DNA from: Tunturiibacter gelidiferens
GTDB lineage: Bacteria > Acidobacteriota > Terriglobia > Terriglobales > Acidobacteriaceae
Reading direction: 5' to 3'
DNA length: 64,000 bases
Assembly: GCF_013410115.1 (NCBI RefSeq)
Contig: NZ_JACCCV010000002.1
Location: 1,488,001 to 1,552,000 of the forward strand
The stretch's first letter is position 1. Every line of letters starts with the position of its first letter. Below are positions 53,831-63,248 of this stretch, piece after piece. The notes under the pieces are model-generated. The model saw only the letters and a program-made list of their open reading frames with translations. It did no database searches and was not told the DNA's origin. Both the position numbers and the translations under genes were made by a program.

Positions 53831-55159
53831 GTGGCCGACAAAATGGTAACTAAGACGACAAAACGAGCTGGGGCACCAGGAGTGGCTGCATCTTTAATGT
53901 TCCTGTCCGCTTCCCTGCTGGTTCAGAGCGGCTGCAAGAAGGCGGATGATACGGCCGAGAAGCCGGTCGTCACCGTTCAAGCCGCCCACCCCGCAACTGG
54001 CCCGATCACTGAGGAGATTGACGCAGATGCGACTCTCGCCCCTGTTGCGCAGGCTGCAATCTTACCTAAAGTGACTGCGCCGGTGCGTAAGTTTTACGTT
54101 CAACGTGGCTCCCACGTCAAAGCCGGACAACTCTTAGCCACACTTGAGAACGAAGATCTCGCCGCGGCCGCGATGGATAACAAAGGTGCCTTCGACGCAG
54201 CGCAAGGGGCTTATGCGGCGGCAACCCAGTCTGCAGTACCCGAAGAGCAGACCCGCGCTCGGCTTGACCTGGAACAAGCCAAAGCTACTCTCGATCTCGA
54301 CAACAGTATTCTCGATGCCCGCAAGCAGTTGCTGTCTCAGGGAGCGATACCAGGCCGTGACTATGATACTGCGCGAACAACTGCTCTGCAGGCGCAGGCA
54401 GCGTACGATATCGCGAAACAGAAATACGAGGCGCTTGGCAAGGTTGGCACCAGCGCTTCATTGGAATCGGCGAAGGGGCAGCTCACCTCAGCGAAAGGAA
54501 AGTACCTGGGTGCGGCAGCACAACTTAGCTACACCGAAATCAAGACACCGATCTCCGGCTTCGTTACCGATCGCCCCCTCTTCGCAGGGGAGACTGCCGC
54601 TGCTGGAACTCCCGTCGTAACCGTGATGGACACCTCTTTCATGATCGCGAAGTTGCACATTGCTCAGATGCAGGCCCAGCGGCTTGTCGTGGGTTCTCCC
54701 GCCACGATTGCCGTGCCCGGAATAGAAGAGCCGTTAGACGCGAAGGTCTCGCTCATCAGTCCAGCGCTCGATCCTGGCAGCACGACGGTTGAAGTTTGGC
54801 TTCGAGTACCGAATCCGAAGGGCACACTGAAGGCCGGTACGTCGGTGCATGCCACTCTTAAGGGAAGAACCGTAGAGAACGCTCTCCTGATTCCCACGGA
54901 GGCGGTTCAGCGCTCTCCAGAAGGCGCAGGCAAGATCGTCATGGTGATAGGCGCGGACGGCGCGGCTGCTAAGCGGAACGTCACTGTCGGCATCCAGACT
55001 GATGAATCGGCGCAGATCGTTAGCGGTCTGAAGCCCAGCGATATGGTCATTACAACTGGCGGCTACGGGCTCGACGAAGGTACGAAGGTCAAAGTGGGAC
55101 CGGCGGAGGAGAAAGATTCCGCGGGCAAGAGCGACGCCGAAACGGGAGGCAAAGAGTGA
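53831..55159 (+). CDS. RND efflux periplasmic adaptor lipoprotein
   Basis: 442 residues from a GTG start. The N-terminus ends in LLVQSGCKKADD, a lipobox, so the protein is probably anchored by lipid. The lipoyl/coiled-coil part runs from VRKFYVQRGSHVKAGQLLATLENEDL to YTEIKTPISGFVTDRPLFAGET. The barrel and membrane-proximal domains end with an unusual acidic/Lys tail (GPAEEKDSAGKSDAETGGKE). It overlaps the permease gene by GTGA (55156-55159). It lacks the His-rich region typical of copper or silver adaptors. Confidence 0.92.
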   Translation: MADKMVTKTTKRAGAPGVAASLMFLSASLLVQSGCKKADDTAEKPVVTVQAAHPATGPITEEIDADATLAPVAQAAILPKVTAPVRKFYVQRGSHVKAGQLLATLENEDLAAAAMDNKGAFDAAQGAYAAATQSAVPEEQTRARLDLEQAKATLDLDNSILDARKQLLSQGAIPGRDYDTARTTALQAQAAYDIAKQKYEALGKVGTSASLESAKGQLTSAKGKYLGAAAQLSYTEIKTPISGFVTDRPLFAGETAAAGTPVVTVMDTSFMIAKLHIAQMQAQRLVVGSPATIAVPGIEEPLDAKVSLISPALDPGSTTVEVWLRVPNPKGTLKAGTSVHATLKGRTVENALLIPTEAVQRSPEGAGKIVMVIGADGAAAKRNVTVGIQTDESAQIVSGLKPSDMVITTGGYGLDEGTKVKVGPAEEKDSAGKSDAETGGKE

Positions 55160-58100
55160 GTTTGCGGAACCCTCCTGCTGTTGACGAACGAGACTTCTGG
55201 CTGTCGCGTGCGGCCAAGCCGATCTTCTTCTTCCTCATCGTCCTCACGATTGCCGGCATCTACGCGGCATTCCAAGTGCCCATCTCTGTCTTTCCGGATA
55301 CGAACTTTCCGCGTGTCGTTATTGGCGTCGATAACGGTGTGATGCCGGTCGAGCAGATGCAGGTCACGATCACAAAGCCCATTGAAGATGCCGTCAACAG
55401 CGTCCCCGGGTTGATGACGGTCCGTAGCACCACCAGTCGCGGGTCTGCAGAGGTGAGTCTTTTCTTCGACTGGAATGTGGACATGTTCCGGACCTTGCAG
55501 CTTACCGACTCTGCCCTGGCAAAGATCCAGTCGAGCCTGCCCAGCACGGCAAAGATCACCACGAATCGTCTGACCTTCGCGACTTTTCCTATTCTTGGGT
55601 ATGCGCTCACGGCAGATGACCGTGGTCCTAACACTGTCTCGCCCACTGCTTTATGGCAGATCGCCACCTATGATCTCAAGCCTCCCTTGAACCGTGTCAT
55701 GGGCGTAAGCACGGTCGTGGTTCAAGGCGGTAAGGTTCCTGAGTTTCACATCGTCCCGGATCCTGCCCGTTTGCAGACGGCGGGCGTCACCGTTCTCGAT
55801 CTCGTGAACGCGGTGCAGACCTCGAATATCATTGATTCTCCTGGACTGTACGAGGCCGATCACCAGCTGATTCTTGGACTGGTGGGCGCTCAGGCGCATG
55901 ATGTCGAATCGCTCGGGCGTCTCGTCGTCAAGACCACCGCCGCCGGTGTCCCGATTCGTATCTCGGATGTAGCAACCCTCGGGCCTGCGACTCTTCCCGT
56001 CTACACTACCGTCGACGCCAATGGCACGCCGTCCGTGTTGCTCAACATAACGCGGCAGCCTTCCAGCAACACGGTGGCTGTGGCTGCTGCGGTCGCCATT
56101 GAGATCGCTCAGCTCACCAAGACTCTACCCCCAGGGGTTCATCTCACGCCGTTCTATGACCAATCGGAACTCGTTCGTGAGAGCATTGCCAGTGTTCGCG
56201 ACGCCATTCTTATCGGGCTTTTGCTTGCGTGCGTCATCCTGTTTCTTTTTCTGCACGACTGGACCTCTTCGCTGATCGCGGGCCTGGTGATACCTGTCAC
56301 CGTCGCAGTTACAATTCTTTTTCTCTGGATCATCGGACAGAGCTTTAACCTAATGACGCTTGGCGGTCTTGCCGCCGCTATCGGCCTTGTCATCGACGAC
56401 GCTATCGTGGTCGTGGAAAATATAGTCGTGCATCGGGATCGTGGGCAGTCCCGTGTCGATGCAGTACGCACTGCGCTGCACGAGATCACGGTTCCTCTCA
56501 TCGGGTCTACCGTTACACCCGTGGTCGTCTTTCTTCCTTTGATCGCGGTTACAGGGGTGACTGGTAGTTTCTTCCGGGCGTTGGCCGTGACCATGACTGC
56601 GGCGCTTCTCACATCGCTCCTGTTGGCTTTGACCTTTACGCCTGCGCTCTCACTTTCGCTTCTGCGTCAACATGAAGATGCATCTTCTAAGCCGTCTGCA
56701 GATAGCTCGATGGCGGACCATCAAGAGAATGGCCCCTTCATGCGGCGCGTTCTCGACTTTCACAACCGCGTGCTCGGCTGGACGATTCGCCGAACCTGGG
56801 CGTTAGCAGCCATATCCGGAGTTCTCATCGTATTGGGCTACTTTGCCTACAGCGCACTGGGATCGAATCTGTTGCCAGCGATGGACGAAGGGAGCTTTAT
56901 CCTCGACTACATCATGCCAGCGGGCAGCTCTCTTGCAACGACGAACAAAGCGCTCGATCGTGTCGAAAAGATTCTCCGCGATACGCCCGAGGTTTCGATT
57001 ACAACACGCCGCACCGGTCTTCAGCTTGGTCTCGCGGCCGTCACAGAGGCGAATACCGGCGATATCTCGGTTCGCCTGAAGACAAAGCGATCACGTCCCA
57101 TCGATGAGATTATTTCGGACGTACGTCAGAAGATTAAGGAGCAGGAGCCGGAACTTGACGTCGAGTTTGTGCAGGTCCTTGAGGATATGATCAACGATCT
57201 CTCGAACTCGCCCGAACCGATTCAGATCAAACTCTTTTCGAACGACACCACACTTCTGCACGATCTTGGGCCGAAGGTGCAGGCGGCCATCTCAGCTATC
57301 CCGGGAGTTGTCGACACTCAGAACGGCGTGGACAATACACTGAGTGGTCCGGCGACTACATTCCAGGTCGATCCTGGTCTAGCGAGCCGCCTCGGCTTCA
57401 CCGTTCAGGAGGTAGCGGAAGACGCGACCTCGTTGCTTGACGGACTCCCCTCAACCGATCCTGTGATTGTTGCTGGTCGGCCCTACACGGTTCGTGTGCG
57501 CATGTCAGACGAACATCGCTCCTCTTTGAGCGCGATCGAGAACACGGTCTTCAACTCCTCGACAGGACACACCGCGACGCTGGGTGCGCTTGCCGAGATC
57601 AAAGAACTTCCTCCGCAGAATGAGATTCGCCGCGAAAACCTCGAGCAGGTTGTGCTCGTAAGCGGTCGACTGGAAGGTTCCAACCTTGGCGGCGCCATGG
57701 TGAAGGTGAAGGACGCGGTCGCCAAGCTCAATCTTCCGGCGAGCGTTCGGGTGCAGTACGGCGGCACGTATGAGGAGCAACAGAAATCTTTTCGCGAGCT
57801 TGTCCAGGTTCTCATCCTTGCACTTGCACTCGTCTTCGGCGTCCTGCTCGCCGAGTTTCGAAACTTTTCCGCGCCGATCGCGATCCTTACCAGCTCCATT
57901 CTTTCCATGGCCGGTGTCGTTCTGGCGCTCCTGATAACGCGAACCGACTTCAACGTCGCAAGTTTCATGGGCTTGATTATGGTGATTGGAATCGTCGCCA
58001 AAAACGGCATCCTGCTACTCGATGCGGATGAACGCGCGCGGGCCGAGGGTGCAGACGCGCTTGATGCAATGATGCATGCAGCCCAAAGGCGACTGAGGCC

Positions 58101-58317
58101 GATTGTGATGACGGCGACGGCTGCGATGTGTGGCATGCTGCCGTTGGCTTTTGCGTTGGGGGCCGGGTCGCAGATGCTGCAGCCGCTGGCGATCGCCGTG
58201 ATTGGCGGCCTGTTGATCTCGGTGGTTTTGAGTCTAATCGTTACGCCGGCGATGTATTACCATCTGACCGCTAGAAGCGAACGGACAGGGATGGAAGAGC
58301 CACACGCGACGGTTTAG
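55156..58317 (+). CDS. RND efflux permease (HAE1-like)
   Basis: 1053 residues from a GTG start overlapping the adaptor stop. Twelve membrane helices and two periplasmic loops, with the proton-relay residues intact: GLVIDDAIVVVEN in TM4 and IVAKNGILLLDADERAR in TM10. The periplasmic start, VPISVFPDTNFPRVVIGVDNGVMPVEQM, and EGSFILDYIMPAGSSL place it between classical drug pumps and metal-type CusA pumps. It lacks the CusA methionine triad as far as can be judged by eye. It probably exports a toxic compound or metal sensed by the two-component system upstream. Confidence 0.94.
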   Translation: MSLRNPPAVDERDFWLSRAAKPIFFFLIVLTIAGIYAAFQVPISVFPDTNFPRVVIGVDNGVMPVEQMQVTITKPIEDAVNSVPGLMTVRSTTSRGSAEVSLFFDWNVDMFRTLQLTDSALAKIQSSLPSTAKITTNRLTFATFPILGYALTADDRGPNTVSPTALWQIATYDLKPPLNRVMGVSTVVVQGGKVPEFHIVPDPARLQTAGVTVLDLVNAVQTSNIIDSPGLYEADHQLILGLVGAQAHDVESLGRLVVKTTAAGVPIRISDVATLGPATLPVYTTVDANGTPSVLLNITRQPSSNTVAVAAAVAIEIAQLTKTLPPGVHLTPFYDQSELVRESIASVRDAILIGLLLACVILFLFLHDWTSSLIAGLVIPVTVAVTILFLWIIGQSFNLMTLGGLAAAIGLVIDDAIVVVENIVVHRDRGQSRVDAVRTALHEITVPLIGSTVTPVVVFLPLIAVTGVTGSFFRALAVTMTAALLTSLLLALTFTPALSLSLLRQHEDASSKPSADSSMADHQENGPFMRRVLDFHNRVLGWTIRRTWALAAISGVLIVLGYFAYSALGSNLLPAMDEGSFILDYIMPAGSSLATTNKALDRVEKILRDTPEVSITTRRTGLQLGLAAVTEANTGDISVRLKTKRSRPIDEIISDVRQKIKEQEPELDVEFVQVLEDMINDLSNSPEPIQIKLFSNDTTLLHDLGPKVQAAISAIPGVVDTQNGVDNTLSGPATTFQVDPGLASRLGFTVQEVAEDATSLLDGLPSTDPVIVAGRPYTVRVRMSDEHRSSLSAIENTVFNSSTGHTATLGALAEIKELPPQNEIRRENLEQVVLVSGRLEGSNLGGAMVKVKDAVAKLNLPASVRVQYGGTYEEQQKSFRELVQVLILALALVFGVLLAEFRNFSAPIAILTSSILSMAGVVLALLITRTDFNVASFMGLIMVIGIVAKNGILLLDADERARAEGADALDAMMHAAQRRLRPIVMTATAAMCGMLPLAFALGAGSQMLQPLAIAVIGGLLISVVLSLIVTPAMYYHLTARSERTGMEEPHATV

Positions 58318-58577
58318 ACATGATGAGTTCAGCCTGCAGGCTGATGTTCTCAAACCGAGGTTCAGGCCTTTGAAGGCCGCGTGGTCGATTCGATTCTGAC
58401 TATGAGGGTCTTCGCAAAGATTCGAATGGAAGAATTCAGGTGGAGGTATCTGGACCAACGAGTGCAGCGAACTCTGTAATGCCACTCTGCATCTCTTGCA
58501 CTGCTAAAGGCTACGAGTTGCTTGGCGGTGAATGGGTGCCGGAGGCATGAACAATGCCTCCTGGCACCCTTTTCCGT
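58318..58577. other. Intergenic region between the RND operon and the TonB receptor
   Basis: 260 bp between convergent genes. It contains a perfect 16-bp palindrome, TCAGCCTGCAGGCTGA (58329-58344), a GGCCTT-TG-AAGGCC hairpin near 58366, and the terminator described separately. No coding sequence is supported. Confidence 0.6.
58534..58573 (+). terminator. Strong Rho-independent terminator between convergent genes
   Basis: GGGTGCC-GGAGGCAT (58534-58548) pairs with ATGCCTCC-T-GGCACCC (58554-58569) with one bulged base and a GAACA loop, followed by TTTT. It ends the RND operon on the plus strand. It also lies 5 nt after the TonB receptor stop on the minus strand, so it may work in both directions. 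Confidence 0.75.
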
Positions 58578-61436
58578 CTATCTTTCGCGCGAAGGCGACC
58601 ATCGGAGACCGCCTCCGAAGGTTTGTTTGTAGAACTCACGCTGGATCGGATTCACGGTGCTCCCGTTGTAGAAACCGAACACCTCGTTGTTCAGGTTCAA
58701 CGCATACGCCACCGCCGTGAACCCTTTTGGCAGCCTGTAGCTTCCCTGCAGATCGACCTGCAGATGGCCGTACAGATACGTGTCCCCATTCGGCCCTTTG
58801 ATGCCGCCACCCGACGCGAGGTATCCAGTGTTCGTGTCGTTTGGCTTCTTCTGCGTAAACACGATCGGGCCGGCATTGCTGTCGCTGTATTGATAGGAGA
58901 AGATGTTTGCTGCGTTATAGCTCAGGCCCAGCCGGACAGACAGATTCCGCTTGTCATACGTCGGGCTGATGTTCCAGGTGTTCGGGGACTGCCGGAGCAG
59001 ATCCGGCTTATCCGTCCTCGAAATTCCCGTGGGCGAGCCATTAGGGTAAAGCAATCCCGGGAAGGTGACCTGCGAGGCGGAGTAACCGTAGTTCGCCGAT
59101 AGTCCCGTCCCGTTCAGCAGCCCCGGAAGATACGTGAAGTGCTGTTGAAAGGAGATCTCGAATCCGTACACGTACGCGCTGCCCGCGTTCTGCGGCTGGG
59201 TCTGAATCGTTCCATCGGCCAGCGTAGTTTGCAACGGAATGATCGGGTCCGACAGATGCTTGTAATAAACACCCGCCTGCAACAGTCCGATCGGATTCAG
59301 GCTCCGCTCATACAACAGGTCCACGTTATCCGCGTGCTCCGGCTTCAGCGCGGGATTGCCGACACTCGAAGTCGTGCGCACCCCGCCTGGAGAGATAGAC
59401 GCAAACGAGACCAGGTCTGAGAAGTTCGGCCTCGACACGCCGCGTCCATACACCAATCGAATCCCGCTCAACGGTGTAAGCGAGTAACGGACCGACCCAC
59501 TCGGCAGCACATCGAGATACGATCCACTCCGGGCCACGGGGGGCGAATCCGGCGTAACGTTGCCCTTGTCGGTGTCGCTTGTGTTTTCAAACCGCAATCC
59601 CACGATGATCCGGAACTTGTTCAAAGTTACCGTATCCATCAGGTACCCGGCCGAAACCTTCTCGATCAGGTTGAAGTTGTTGGTCTGAATGCTCGGATTG
59701 TTGGGATCGGGCATCTGAGGCGACGTCGCGTTGTAGGCCTGCACCTTCTGGTAGTCCACCGCGGGCCCGAATTGATACGTCCCCCCGTAGTAGTTTGGGT
59801 CCTTGAACCCGTTGAGGAAGTTCGTCATCTGGAGAGAAGGGTCGTTGGCGGCCGCCACTGGAACTGTGTACGTAACATCCTCATTGGCAAACTTGTGCAC
59901 GTTCCGGAACCGCCCTCCAAACTCGAAGCTCGACGCATGGCCGAAGAACGTGTAGTTAGTTGCCAGGTCCGCGCCGAAGCCCAGATCGACCTCAGGGTTG
60001 TAGTAGTGGTCCACCCTCTGGCCCGCGTAGTAATACTGAGTCGGATCGAAGATGTTTACGTCGCTCGGCGCCACCAGCTTGGGCGTCAGAGGATTGGAGT
60101 GATCGAGCGAGAACTGGATGCCTCCGTTTAACACCGAATCCGCTCCCGGAGCGAAGGTCGCGTCCGAATACCCCCTGTCGCGCGTCCGTCCCACTGAGCT
60201 CTCCACATCCCACGAAAGGAGAGACCGCCGGATCACGTGCCGTCCCCCAAGCTGCAGACTTCCCAGGTCCTGCACCGGTCGCCGAATCTCTGCGCCGAAC
60301 GTAGTCGTGCCCGTACCGTCAGGCTGTCCATCCGCCGTATATGTGGTCGCCACGTTGTAGTCCCAGCGATTGCCGAAGTTGTGGAACAGCGAGTACAACC
60401 CCTTCAAATAGATGCTCGAAGTCTCATTGAACCGATAGTCCACCGTACCTGCGTAGCCCGTCCGGCTGCGGTAGTACTGGTAGTCCCGCTGATCGTATCC
60501 GCCCAGAAGCACAGGTGCCGGTTCCACGTCGTTGATCCCGCGTCCGTTCCAGTCATACGATCCGCCGAACAGCAGCCCGAGTTTGTTTCCCTCCAGAAAC
60601 CGCTTCCCCAGCGTGCCATCGAACTGGTATGCCGTGCGGCCTCCAATGATCGGAGTGTACCCTCCGGTCGACTCGAGCGCCACGGTCGGCCGGTCGCCCG
60701 CACTCTTCGTGCGCAGGTCAACCGAACCGCCAATACCGTCCCCAGGCATGCTCGCCTCTAACGTCTTGTTGATCTGGACCGACTCCACCAGATCCGCGGG
60801 AATAATATCCAGCTTGATCTGGCGCACGGTCTCCGCCGAGGCGATGTTCACCCCATCGATCGTCACATTGGTCAGCCGCGGCTCTGTACCCCGTACCTGC
60901 ACATACTTGCCCTCGCCCTCGTCCCGCTCCAGCGTTACGCTCGCCAGCCGCCCAAGCGCATCCGCTACGTTCGCATTTGGCAGGCTCTTGATCACGTCCG
61001 CAGGCAGCACGTTGATGATGTTGTCCGCATTGAAGGTGCGGTTGATCGACTCGATCTCTCCGCCTTCGCGGCCCGCATACACCTGCACATCCTGCTTGTT
61101 CGAGGCCACGGTCAGCGAAGCAGCCAGCCGCACCACCTGCCCGGAAACCACCGTCACCTTTTTGGTAAAGGGAGCAAATCCAGCATACGAGACCGTTACG
61201 TCGTGGTCGCCCGCGGTTAGCCCGTTCAATGTGAACTGCCCCTGCGCGTCCGAAAGCGTCGAGGCCGCTCCCGGATTTACCTCTACCTTCGCCCCTTGCA
61301 GCGCGCCTCCCTGGCTATCGACCACCGAACCAGATAGGAGTCCTATTCCGGTCTGCGCTCCTGCCGATAACACGCAGATGAATAAGAACATGAATACAGA
61401 TACTGCGAATTGCTTCGCATGATTTCCAAGAGACAT
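58578..61436 (-). CDS. TonB-dependent receptor with carboxypeptidase-regulatory-like N-terminus (TIGR01782-like)
   Basis: 952 residues from ATG 61436, with CGGAG six bases upstream; the frame extends 27 codons further. A signal peptide (FAVSVFMFLFICVLSAGAQ) precedes a beta-sandwich (GSVVDSQGGALQGAKVEVNPGAASTLSDAQGQFTL). The plug (INVLPADVIKSLPNANVADALGRLASVTLERDEGEGKYVQVRGTEPRL) and barrel resemble the Xanthomonas/Caulobacter TonB receptor group, which take up plant sugars. The C-terminus, FGGGLRWSPSRER, lacks the usual terminal Phe and ends in charged residues. A perfect CTTAAG-N5-CTTAAG box lies 160 bp upstream. Confidence 0.92.
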   Translation of the reverse strand: MSLGNHAKQFAVSVFMFLFICVLSAGAQTGIGLLSGSVVDSQGGALQGAKVEVNPGAASTLSDAQGQFTLNGLTAGDHDVTVSYAGFAPFTKKVTVVSGQVVRLAASLTVASNKQDVQVYAGREGGEIESINRTFNADNIINVLPADVIKSLPNANVADALGRLASVTLERDEGEGKYVQVRGTEPRLTNVTIDGVNIASAETVRQIKLDIIPADLVESVQINKTLEASMPGDGIGGSVDLRTKSAGDRPTVALESTGGYTPIIGGRTAYQFDGTLGKRFLEGNKLGLLFGGSYDWNGRGINDVEPAPVLLGGYDQRDYQYYRSRTGYAGTVDYRFNETSSIYLKGLYSLFHNFGNRWDYNVATTYTADGQPDGTGTTTFGAEIRRPVQDLGSLQLGGRHVIRRSLLSWDVESSVGRTRDRGYSDATFAPGADSVLNGGIQFSLDHSNPLTPKLVAPSDVNIFDPTQYYYAGQRVDHYYNPEVDLGFGADLATNYTFFGHASSFEFGGRFRNVHKFANEDVTYTVPVAAANDPSLQMTNFLNGFKDPNYYGGTYQFGPAVDYQKVQAYNATSPQMPDPNNPSIQTNNFNLIEKVSAGYLMDTVTLNKFRIIVGLRFENTSDTDKGNVTPDSPPVARSGSYLDVLPSGSVRYSLTPLSGIRLVYGRGVSRPNFSDLVSFASISPGGVRTTSSVGNPALKPEHADNVDLLYERSLNPIGLLQAGVYYKHLSDPIIPLQTTLADGTIQTQPQNAGSAYVYGFEISFQQHFTYLPGLLNGTGLSANYGYSASQVTFPGLLYPNGSPTGISRTDKPDLLRQSPNTWNISPTYDKRNLSVRLGLSYNAANIFSYQYSDSNAGPIVFTQKKPNDTNTGYLASGGGIKGPNGDTYLYGHLQVDLQGSYRLPKGFTAVAYALNLNNEVFGFYNGSTVNPIQREFYKQTFGGGLRWSPSRER

Positions 61437-61597
61437 CGCCAACTCCGTTTCTAAAATGACTGGAAGATCGCGCCCGAGGATGTGCTTCGGTTTGACGCAC
61501 TGCTGTAGAAGGCACATTGCACTTTAGGGCTTCCAGTCAAACTAGGGGGAGGCTTTTGCGGAGGCGTGAACGCAGCGTAACAAGCGCGTAAAGCGAT

Positions 61598-61614
61598 CTT
61601 AAGGTTGGCTTAAG
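61598..61614. promoter_or_regulatory. PmrA/QseB-like direct-repeat box (CTTAAG-GTTGG-CTTAAG) upstream of the TonB receptor
   Basis: The most perfect copy: two identical CTTAAG hexamers 5 nt apart, and 14 of the next bases on the plus strand (GGCTTAAGCTTTG) repeat those at 49007-49019. No good -10 was found at the usual distance on the minus strand. Confidence 0.55.
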
Positions 61615-61789
61615 CTTTGATGGATTCAGCCATTTTGAGGACAGAACTACGGTGTCCCAAAGCTTCCGAGCCAGGCTGAGATCAAGGCGTGTCCTTGACT
61701 TAAGCATCGACGCCGGACTTGTTCTTAGATGATTCTGCGGGTGAGGCCCGACGCCGCAGGACGTTAATACTCACTTAGACGTAAACCGC

Positions 61790-61826
61790 TAACGATCCCG
61801 CAATAGATTCTAGAGCGGGATCGTTA
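61790..61826. terminator. 12-bp perfect hairpin after the hydrolase gene
   Basis: Arms TAACGATCCCGC and GCGGGATCGTTA around a 13-nt loop, about 85 nt after the hydrolase stop on the minus strand. No T-run follows, so it may stabilise the mRNA end rather than terminate transcription. Confidence 0.4.
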
Positions 61827-61909
61827 TTACGGCCAATCGTTCCATAAGGGAGATCAGATTTTGAAGATAGAGGGGTCACCTATTCTCTGCATTGTCGTTC
61901 GGTAGCCCG

Positions 61910-63175
61910 TTATGGGTTGGCTTTGAGATTTCGATCGAGCCATGGAAGGATGACCTGTTTGAAGATGCGGGGATCAGGCCAGACTCCTACCTGGCGGCCG
62001 AGGTGGCCTCCCTGAGGATTGATCCAGGCTTCCTTCGGGACATCGCCGCTGTCGAGGAGCTTATAGACATCGGCGATCGGCACCTGGGTGTCTTTGGTGC
62101 CCGCGAGAATCAGCATGGGCGCGGTTGGCTTGCCCAGCAGATGCTGGTTGACCAGAGACATCTTGGAGAACTCGTCGACCACCTGATCCAATGTAGTTAC
62201 ATTATCGAAGATGGACATCAGGGCGGGCATCTGATCGAAGAGATACTCGCGGTTGCCTACCAGAGAGTTCACGATAAAGTCTCTCTGGAAGAAGAGGTCG
62301 GTGGGCGGGGATTGGACGCTGACGCACTTGAGGCGATCTTTCTCGAGGATTGCCATCTTGGTGCCCCAATAAGCTCCCCAACTGACGCCATGCATGGCGA
62401 TGCGATGGGAGTCGACCTCGGGCCGGGTGGCGAGGTAGTCGAGGACCTTTGAGAGGGCGCGGTCTGCAGTTGGACTGGCTTTGACGGGAGATTGGCCGGT
62501 GCCAGGGCCGTCGACTGCAATGTAGCCAATACCGTAGGGCAAAATGGCGGAGAAGCTCTCGGTGAGATCTTCCTTGCGGCTATCGAGTCCGTTGACGGCG
62601 ATGACCATGGGGATGCGGCCGGTGGCGCCTTTGGGCAGCCGCAGGTAGCCGATGATCTCCTTGCCTTCGAAGGGAATGTGAACGACTTCGACGGGTGGAT
62701 CCATCATGCGAGCATGAGCAAGAAACGCTTCGATGCCTTTGGCATAAGAGAGTTTTTTCTTGGGGGACGAGTCGGTAGGCCATCGGCCAAAGAAGTAGAG
62801 ATGCCAGGCGCGTATGTAATCGGCGTTGGCCTTGGCTGGATCGGTCTTTTCGAGGCTTTTGCCTTCGGCCATGTAGCGGTCGGCGACGCCCATGAAGCCT
62901 TCGGCCCACTCATCCTTGTCGCGGGTGTGGATGGACTTGAAGGCCTCGCGGACGTCGTTGGGATCGAGGCCGATGAGAGGATATCCGCCGACTTCTGCAC
63001 GATGGACGGCCTCAACCTTGATCTCGTCCAAGGTACGCTCCGGCGCTCCCTGAGCCATGAGGCCGGCTGAAGAGAGCCCGGCGCAGATGGCGAGTAATGA
63101 TGCGATGGTCTTGAAGTTCCTGGTTGCCGAGTTCCTGGTTGCCGAGTGCCTGGTCGCCGAGTGCCTGGTTGCCAC
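61910..63175 (-). CDS. Exported alpha/beta hydrolase (FrsA/DUF1100-like esterase)
   Basis: 421 residues from GTG 63175, which has GAGAGGA about nine bases upstream; no ATG or GTG start lies after the repeat, so the repeat is translated. The first 20 residues are four copies of ATR(H/N)S, followed by a hydrophobic export segment (TIASLLAICAGLSSAGLMAQ). The fold shows an all-helical cap then VIAVNGLDSRKEDL (oxyanion region), the nucleophile elbow GVSWGAYWG, the acid in AGTKDTQVPI and the base His in PQGGHLG. It is probably a periplasmic esterase or deacylase of unknown substrate. The neighbouring TonB receptors suggest an acylated carbohydrate. Confidence 0.85.
   Translation of the reverse strand: MATRHSATRHSATRNSATRNFKTIASLLAICAGLSSAGLMAQGAPERTLDEIKVEAVHRAEVGGYPLIGLDPNDVREAFKSIHTRDKDEWAEGFMGVADRYMAEGKSLEKTDPAKANADYIRAWHLYFFGRWPTDSSPKKKLSYAKGIEAFLAHARMMDPPVEVVHIPFEGKEIIGYLRLPKGATGRIPMVIAVNGLDSRKEDLTESFSAILPYGIGYIAVDGPGTGQSPVKASPTADRALSKVLDYLATRPEVDSHRIAMHGVSWGAYWGTKMAILEKDRLKCVSVQSPPTDLFFQRDFIVNSLVGNREYLFDQMPALMSIFDNVTTLDQVVDEFSKMSLVNQHLLGKPTAPMLILAGTKDTQVPIADVYKLLDSGDVPKEAWINPQGGHLGRQVGVWPDPRIFKQVILPWLDRNLKANP
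63116..63173. repeat. 15-bp in-frame tandem repeat encoding ATR(H/N)S in the n-region of a signal peptide
   Basis: Units GTTCCTGGTTGCCGA (63116-63130, 63131-63145), GTGCCTGGTCGCCGA (63146-63160) and a 13-nt copy (63161-63173). The 15-bp unit keeps the reading frame whatever the copy number. Each unit adds a charged residue pair before the hydrophobic signal segment. Confidence 0.85.
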
Positions 63176-63248
63176 GATAGAAATTCCTCTCTTCCACAGT
63201 TTTCAAAGCAGTTGAATTTCGACGTTCGCCTTGAGCCGACGGCGAACG

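Larger units (their letters stand above)
61437..61909. other. 473-bp intergenic region upstream of the TonB receptor
   Basis: No gene seen. It holds the CTTAAG box (61598-61614), an isolated TTAAG near 61700, and a perfect 12-bp inverted repeat TAACGATCCCGC (61790-61801) with GCGGGATCGTTA (61815-61826). A weaker hairpin is built on CTGCGG/CCGCAG near 61735-61759. The 12-bp hairpin is downstream of the hydrolase gene and may end its transcript. Confidence 0.6.
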
